Source of the DNA: an uncultured Olleya sp.
Lineage (GTDB): Bacteria > Bacteroidota > Bacteroidia > Flavobacteriales > Flavobacteriaceae
Reading direction: 5' to 3'
DNA: 64,000 bases
Assembly (NCBI GenBank): GCA_947503885.1
Contig: CANNFD010000001.1
Coordinates: forward strand, 62,001 to 126,000
A program made the translations under genes and the position numbers. Every line of letters begins with the position of its first letter. Position 1 is the stretch's first letter. Below the pieces are notes generated by a model. It saw nothing but the letters and a program-made list of their open reading frames with translations, searched no databases and was not told the DNA's origin. This document shows, piece by piece, positions 59,686 through 64,000 of this stretch.

Positions 59686-61239
59686 ATGTCTACTAAAACT
59701 ATAGAATTACAAGAACGTACAGAAGGAAAAAGTCTTTATAGCTACCAAAAAGGTGCTATTGATAAGATTTTTAAATGTTTTGAAGAAGCGCCAGAAGATT
59801 ACCATTTATTATATCAATTACCGACTGGAGGTGGTAAAACAGTTATTTTTTCTGAAATTGTAAGGCAATATTTAAAGCATCACAAAAAGCAGGTGCTAGT
59901 AATGACACACAGAATAGAATTATGTAAGCAGACCTCTAACATGCTTACAGAGTTTGGTGTAACAAATAAAATTGTAGATAGTAAAGCTGATTTAAGTGAT
60001 CAAAAAGATTTTAATTGCTTTGTTGCAATGGTGGAGACACTTAATAACCGTTTAAATGATGATAAACTAGATATTTCTGACATTGGACTAGTAATTATTG
60101 ATGAGGCGCATTATAATAGTTTTACTAAACTATTTAAATTTTTTGAAAAGTCGTTTATTTTAGGTGTAACTGCAACGCCATTAAGTAGTAATATTAACCT
60201 TCCAATGAAGGATAATTATAACGAGCTTATTGTTGGAGAAACCATCCAATCATTAATTGAAAATGAATTTTTAGCACGTGCCGAAATTTTTTCATATAAT
60301 GTTGGATTAACCTCTTTAGTTGTAGGTGCAAATGGTGATTATACTGTAAAATCTTCTGAAGATTTATATACTAATACAGACATGCTTACTAAGCTAATCC
60401 AAGCTTATGAGGAGCGTTGTAAAGGTAAAAAAACATTAATCTTTAATAATGGTATTAACACCTCTTTACATGTGTATGACACCTTTAGACGTGCAGGATA
60501 TCCTGTAGCACATTTAGATAATAACAATACAAAAAAAGAACGTAAAGCCATATTAAAATGGTTTAAAGAAACACCTGATGCTATTTTAACGTCTGTAAGT
60601 ATTTTAACTACAGGTTTTGATGAGCCTACAGTAGATTGTATTATGCTTAACAGAGCTACCAAGTCATTAACATTATACTACCAAATGATTGGTCGTGGGT
60701 CGCGTATCTTAAAAAATAAAAATAAATTTGTTGTTATTGATTTAGGTAACAACCTACATAGATTTGGACCTTGGGGAAGTGATTTAGATTGGCATAAAAT
60801 TTTCCGTTCGCCTAATTATTATCTTGATGGTATTTTAAGTGATGAAGAGCTTGAAAACAACTTTAGATATGAGATGCCGGATGATTTGCGTGAGCAATTT
60901 AAAAAATCTGATCAAGTCTATTTTGATATTAAAAAATGCTATATAGATAGTATTAGAGCAGGAGAGAGCTCTAAAGTAGTTTTAGAACGTTCTATCCACC
61001 ATCATGCTTATATCTGTACAGAAAATAGCGAGGACCTTTGGGATGCGTTAGGTTTAGCTAAATTATTAGGTGATGATATTGATTATCGTATTTCTCGTTA
61101 TACAAAATGTATAAGTAAAAGCACATACAACTTTGTAGAATGGCTTAAGGATGACTATCGTAAAAAATTAAATGCATATTTACGTACTAATTTTGACGAG
61201 ATTTTTGAAGACATCAATGGTTTTCCGCCTGAAGATTAG
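59686..61239 (+). CDS. SF2 DEAD/DEAH-box DNA helicase, RadD-like
   Basis: 517 residues. Motif I is LPTGGGKTVIFSEI (about 44-57), motif II IIDEAHYNSF, motif III GVTATP, motif V SVSILTTGFDEPTVD, and motif VI YYQMIGRGSRIL. The layout matches YejH/RadD and related type-III-restriction-like helicases, which act in double-strand break repair. The C-terminal about 130 residues have no recognised domain; RadD's usual zinc-finger Cys cluster is not evident. The RNA helicase gene follows after 83 bp. Confidence 0.9.
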   Translation: MSTKTIELQERTEGKSLYSYQKGAIDKIFKCFEEAPEDYHLLYQLPTGGGKTVIFSEIVRQYLKHHKKQVLVMTHRIELCKQTSNMLTEFGVTNKIVDSKADLSDQKDFNCFVAMVETLNNRLNDDKLDISDIGLVIIDEAHYNSFTKLFKFFEKSFILGVTATPLSSNINLPMKDNYNELIVGETIQSLIENEFLARAEIFSYNVGLTSLVVGANGDYTVKSSEDLYTNTDMLTKLIQAYEERCKGKKTLIFNNGINTSLHVYDTFRRAGYPVAHLDNNNTKKERKAILKWFKETPDAILTSVSILTTGFDEPTVDCIMLNRATKSLTLYYQMIGRGSRILKNKNKFVVIDLGNNLHRFGPWGSDLDWHKIFRSPNYYLDGILSDEELENNFRYEMPDDLREQFKKSDQVYFDIKKCYIDSIRAGESSKVVLERSIHHHAYICTENSEDLWDALGLAKLLGDDIDYRISRYTKCISKSTYNFVEWLKDDYRKKLNAYLRTNFDEIFEDINGFPPED

Positions 61240-61322
61240 TATTTAATTTGTAATAAGTTATCTGTAAATGATAACACATATAAATTTACTAATTATATTT
61301 ACTAACATCTAATTACATTAAC

Positions 61323-62438
61323 ATGACTTTTAAAGACCTTGGTTTAGACAAAAACTATATAAAATCACTAAAAGAATTAGGCATTAAAACACCAACCGAG
61401 ATACAGTCTCAGGCTATTCCTATGTTATTAAAGTCCTCAACCGATTTTATCGGTTTAGCACAAACTGGTACTGGAAAAACAGCAGCATTTGGCCTACCTT
61501 TATTACATAAAGTTAATCCTAAAAAAGATGCAGTACAAGCCTTAATTATTGCGCCTACTAGAGAGTTAGTACAACAAATAAAAAAGCAACTTTTTAAGTT
61601 TACAAAATATAACACTACTAAAATATTTTTAGAAGGTGTCTATGGTGGCGAAAAAATTGACATTCAGCTTAAAAACGTAGCAAGAACAACACACGTTATT
61701 GTTGCAACTCCTGGTCGTTTAGTAGATTTAATGACACGTGAGGCTATAGACTTGTCTCATGTAAAAACTATTGTTTTAGACGAAGCTGATGAAATGCTAA
61801 GCATGGGATTTAAAAATGATTTAACTACCATTTTAAAAGGTGTAAAGGGTCAAAAAAACACATGGTTGTTTAGCGCAACAATGTCTGACGATTTAAAAGA
61901 TATTGTTAAACGTTATATTGCTGATGAAGCTATCCGGTTAGAAATAGACAGAAACAGTGTTGTTAATCAAAACATCAGTCACTTTTTTGTAGAAACTTCG
62001 CTTCATGAAAAATCTTCAACTTTAATTAGATTATTAGAAGACAGAGAAGACCAAAGAGGTATTATATTTACAAGAACTAAAGCTGGAGCACAAGCTTTAA
62101 GACATCAATTAGAAACCGAAGGTTTTAATGTTGGTGCTTTAGAGGGTGATATGCAACAAAAAGAACGTGATAAAGTAATGCGCGCCTTTAAAAACACCAC
62201 TTTACAGTTGTTAATTTCTACAGATGTATCTGCTAGAGGTATTGATGTTAACGATTTAGCTTTTGTAATTCATCATCAATTACCAGAACATACAGAGTAT
62301 TATACGCACAGAAGTGGACGTACAGCAAGAGCTGGTAAAAAAGGAGAGTCTATTGCTCTTATTTTAAGTAACGAGCATAGTGACCTTAAAAAGGTAGAAT
62401 CCACATTAGGTATTAAATTTAAACAATTAACTGTTTAA
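61323..62438 (+). CDS. DEAD-box ATP-dependent RNA helicase, minimal form
   Basis: 371 residues, only the two RecA-like domains. Q motif FKDLGLDKNYIKSLKELGIKTPTEIQ; motif I AQTGTGKT; motif Ia PTRELVQQ; motif II DEAD; motif III SAT; motif V SARGIDV; motif VI HRSGRTARAGKKG. There is no RNA-binding or basic C-terminal extension, unlike DbpA or DeaD. It probably remodels RNA structure in ribosome assembly or decay. A bidirectional terminator follows. Confidence 0.93.
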   Translation: MTFKDLGLDKNYIKSLKELGIKTPTEIQSQAIPMLLKSSTDFIGLAQTGTGKTAAFGLPLLHKVNPKKDAVQALIIAPTRELVQQIKKQLFKFTKYNTTKIFLEGVYGGEKIDIQLKNVARTTHVIVATPGRLVDLMTREAIDLSHVKTIVLDEADEMLSMGFKNDLTTILKGVKGQKNTWLFSATMSDDLKDIVKRYIADEAIRLEIDRNSVVNQNISHFFVETSLHEKSSTLIRLLEDREDQRGIIFTRTKAGAQALRHQLETEGFNVGALEGDMQQKERDKVMRAFKNTTLQLLISTDVSARGIDVNDLAFVIHHQLPEHTEYYTHRSGRTARAGKKGESIALILSNEHSDLKKVESTLGIKFKQLTV

Positions 62439-62543
62439 GTTATTTATCCTACAATATATAACATCCAATTTGACAACTTTTTTATTAAGTTTTTTATTGG
62501 GTGTTTTTAATTGGTATTATTTGCTTACTAATAATGTTTAAAA

Positions 62544-62575
62544 CAAAAAAAAACGACTTTTTCAAGTCGTTTTTT
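62544..62575. terminator. Bidirectional terminator between RNA helicase and HPF genes
   Basis: AAACGACTT/AAGTCGTTT stem with loop TTTC. A-run on the left and T-run on the right serve both convergent genes. Confidence 0.93.
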
Positions 62576-62598
62576 AATACTTATAATTCAGCATCAAT

Positions 62599-62901
62599 TT
62601 AATGCGTTTTCATTTTTCCTTTACGTTTAGCTAATTGTCGTTCTAACTGTGTTATAACTTCACTAACACTTTTATGAAAAGTGTCTTTACTATCTTCAGC
62701 AAATAATCTAGGTCCTGGGGCACTTAATCTAATACCTGCAACTTTACCGGATTTATCATCGTTTGTGTTTTCTAGTTTTAAAAATACATCTGCACGTACT
62801 ATAAATTCATATTTATTAAAAAGTTTTTGGATTTTTTCAGTAGTAAATTCCTCTAAAGCTTCACTAGCTTTTACCTTGTCATATTCAAAATTGATATCCA
62901 T
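62599..62901 (-). CDS. Short-form ribosome hibernation-promoting factor (HPF/RaiA)
   Basis: 100 residues, the short HPF type without the C-terminal dimerisation domain. The fold is beta-alpha-beta-beta-beta-alpha: INFEYDKVKASEALEEFTTEKIQKL, IVRADVFLKLENTN, GKVAGIRLSAPGPRLFAE and FHKSVSEVITQLERQLAKRKGK. It binds the decoding centre of the 30S subunit in stationary phase. Confidence 0.92.
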   Translation of the reverse strand: MDINFEYDKVKASEALEEFTTEKIQKLFNKYEFIVRADVFLKLENTNDDKSGKVAGIRLSAPGPRLFAEDSKDTFHKSVSEVITQLERQLAKRKGKMKTH

Positions 62902-63109
62902 ATGTATAAAATTTAAGATTACTTAAAGATAAATAAAATCAAATTCATTTCCACCTATTTTATTAAAAATTTATGACAAAAAACCTAATCAATTAAATAC
63001 GAATAAGTGTAAATTTTGTAAAGGACTCAAATAATTATATAATGCTTTAAACGGTGTTTGTTTGCATCTTTGTATTAAAGATATTACTAACCATTAAAAC
63101 ACTACAATT

Positions 63110-63433
63110 ATGAAAATTACAAGTATATTATTCAGTCTGTTTTTTACCTTAATAATAGGTAATAACTCTAATTTTGAAAATAAATTGGAAGAAAGAGGTG
63201 TGGTTAAGCAAGTGGTCTTTGATGGGTATGAAGGTCAAATCTATTTCTTCACAGATAGCAATGATAATATTATTATAATTGAAGATATTAACGTAAGTAA
63301 AGCGTTAAACAATTACAAATTACAAGAAAACAAAAATGTTGGTAAAGCTTTTGATTTAAAATTAAAGCAAACCAAAAAAGATAATATTTATAGCGAGATA
63401 GAAGTGTTATCAATTAACCTATTAAAACATTAA
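63110..63433 (+). CDS. Small secreted hypothetical protein, 107 residues
   Basis: N-terminal hydrophobic signal (KITSILFSLFFTLIIGN), then a mixed charged domain: LEERGVVKQVVFDGYEGQIYFF, DSNDNIIIIEDI, NYKLQENKNVGKAFDLKLKQT. No family recognised. The next gene starts 3 bp after its stop, so it is co-transcribed with the PepSY-like lipoprotein, and the two together may form a small envelope unit. Confidence 0.65.
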   Translation: MKITSILFSLFFTLIIGNNSNFENKLEERGVVKQVVFDGYEGQIYFFTDSNDNIIIIEDINVSKALNNYKLQENKNVGKAFDLKLKQTKKDNIYSEIEVLSINLLKH

Positions 63434-63436
63434 TAA

Positions 63437-63868
63437 ATGAAAGTATTACAAAATATCAAATATCTTTTTATAGCATTAATAGTATTTAGTTGTCAAAACA
63501 ATGCCAAAGGACAAGTACCAGAAAGTGTACAACAAGCATTTGAAGCTAAATATCCTAACGAGAACACCCCTGATTGGGAAACTGATGCTAATGGTAATTT
63601 TGAAGCGCAATTTAAAAAAGATGGAGAAAAGTACAGAGCAGATTTTAGTCCAGAAGGGCATTGGATTGAAACAGAATCTAGTATAAAAAAAGATAAATTA
63701 CCTAAGGCTATAAAAGAGGTTATTAAAGCAAAATATGATGACGAGGATATTACTGAAGTAGAATTTGTTAAAAGCGCCACTAAAGGTACCTTTTATGATG
63801 TCGAATTTAAGAAAAAAGGGAAAAATATGGATGTAGAGTTTAGAGCTAACGGAGAAATAATTAATTAA
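63437..63868 (+). CDS. PepSY-like (DUF2874) lipoprotein
   Basis: 143 residues. Lipoprotein signal NIKYLFIALIVFSC, then two repeats of the PepSY-like unit: VPESVQQAFEAKYP...KYRADFSPEGHWIE and LPKAIKEVIKAKYD...DVEFRANGEIIN. In Bacteroidota such proteins are called PepSY-like or beta-lactamase-inhibitor-like. The role may be binding of peptide or protease inhibition; unproven. It is 3 bp after the previous gene and ends at a strong terminator. Confidence 0.85.
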   Translation: MKVLQNIKYLFIALIVFSCQNNAKGQVPESVQQAFEAKYPNENTPDWETDANGNFEAQFKKDGEKYRADFSPEGHWIETESSIKKDKLPKAIKEVIKAKYDDEDITEVEFVKSATKGTFYDVEFKKKGKNMDVEFRANGEIIN

Positions 63869-63884
63869 TAGCATTTATAATATT

Positions 63885-63917
63885 AAAAGCCCAACATTTA
63901 CTGTTGGGCTTTTTTTT
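63885..63917 (+). terminator. Terminator after the PepSY-like gene
   Basis: AGCCCAACA/TGTTGGGCT perfect 9-bp stem with a 5-nt loop, followed by eight T. Confidence 0.95.
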
Positions 63918-63955
63918 ATGTTTTAAATTTAGTGTCTATGTATAGTATTATAAAA

Positions 63956-64000
63956 ATGACAAAAAGGGTGACGTTATTAATCAATAAAACCAATCTAAAA
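63956..64000 (+). CDS. Possible start of a gene running off the window
   Basis: ATG at 63956 opens a frame of 15 codons (MTKRVTLLINKTNLK) to the end. It follows a terminator, so a new gene could start here, but 45 bp is too little to support it on its own. Confidence 0.25.
   Translation, partial: MTKRVTLLINKTNLK

Noticed and set aside
63493-63780. Minus-strand frame inside the PepSY-like gene
   Set aside because: Shadow frame; the plus strand has a signal peptide, two repeats and a terminator.

Overview
The window is chromosomal DNA from a member of the Bacteroidota, almost certainly the family Flavobacteriaceae. The support is strong AT richness, several upstream regions carrying the Bacteroidota -7 element TAnnTTTG, weak or absent Shine-Dalgarno sequences, several TTG starts, and family-typical genes: bshA of bacillithiol synthesis, a TamB-like protein with divergent tsaD, an alpha-beta fused branched-chain 2-oxoacid dehydrogenase E1, a SatD/DUF3307 pair, and an LptD of about 920 residues. 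I see no rRNA, tRNA, CRISPR array, prophage or insertion sequence. Most of the window is core genome, with small accessory patches near 20.4 kb, 37-39 kb and 41.9-44.3 kb.

Layout. 1-5.6 kb is a minus-strand run read from tsaD: a PPIase, a tiny secreted protein with a Cys/His motif, rsmE, a DUF4159 protein, a TrmH/SpoU methylase, an AI-2E-type permease and the start of a THUMP-like methyltransferase; three of these are RNA methylases. 5.7-10.2 kb is tamB. 10.3-13.6 kb is a central-carbon block (pfkA, gapA, a BadF-type sugar kinase, mgsA) that combines glycolysis with the methylglyoxal bypass. 13.6-19 kb is envelope biogenesis: ridA and lptD on minus, then an amidase with a SPOR-like tail and an MCE/MlaD protein on plus. 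19-22 kb holds two halves of an HdrC/HdrB-like iron-sulfur oxidoreductase, separated by a palindromic repeat and two small genes. 22-28 kb carries serB, a conserved hypothetical, a GH3/beta-lactamase-fold fusion and bshA.

28-36.9 kb has a beta-barrel protein, a three-module FAD/Fe-S/CCG dehydrogenase, a lipoprotein, aroC, a dicarboxylate/amino-acid symporter and a sulfurtransferase with a TerB-like tail. 36.9-39.5 kb contains an unusual 305-bp intergenic region with competing inverted repeats, a DCC protein, an Mpo1-like protein, a decaying membrane gene and a TPR lipoprotein. 39.5-46.6 kb has mutS2, a GNAT enzyme, the SatD/DUF3307 operon, a YfcC-type transporter and ung. 46.8-49.8 kb is a tight four-gene minus operon (SUI1, DUF1835, nucleoside phosphorylase, unexported substrate-binding-like protein). 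49.8-64 kb carries a 2OG-Fe(II) oxygenase, the BCKDH E1, a mechanosensitive channel, a pseudouridine synthase overlapping topB, two helicases, HPF and small secreted proteins.

The two most interesting observations are these. (1) The SatD/DUF3307 operon is preceded by three 23-bp imperfect palindromes spaced at exactly 28 bp. SatD shows cyclase-like motifs plus a helix-turn-helix, and its membrane partner has four i/i+4 His/Asp pairs, so an autoregulated signalling or membrane-enzyme module is possible. (2) A GC-rich 14-mer, CGCTTTCGCGGAAA, occurs twice exactly and several more times nearly exactly, mostly inside coding genes, where it goes with codons that look unusual for this genome.
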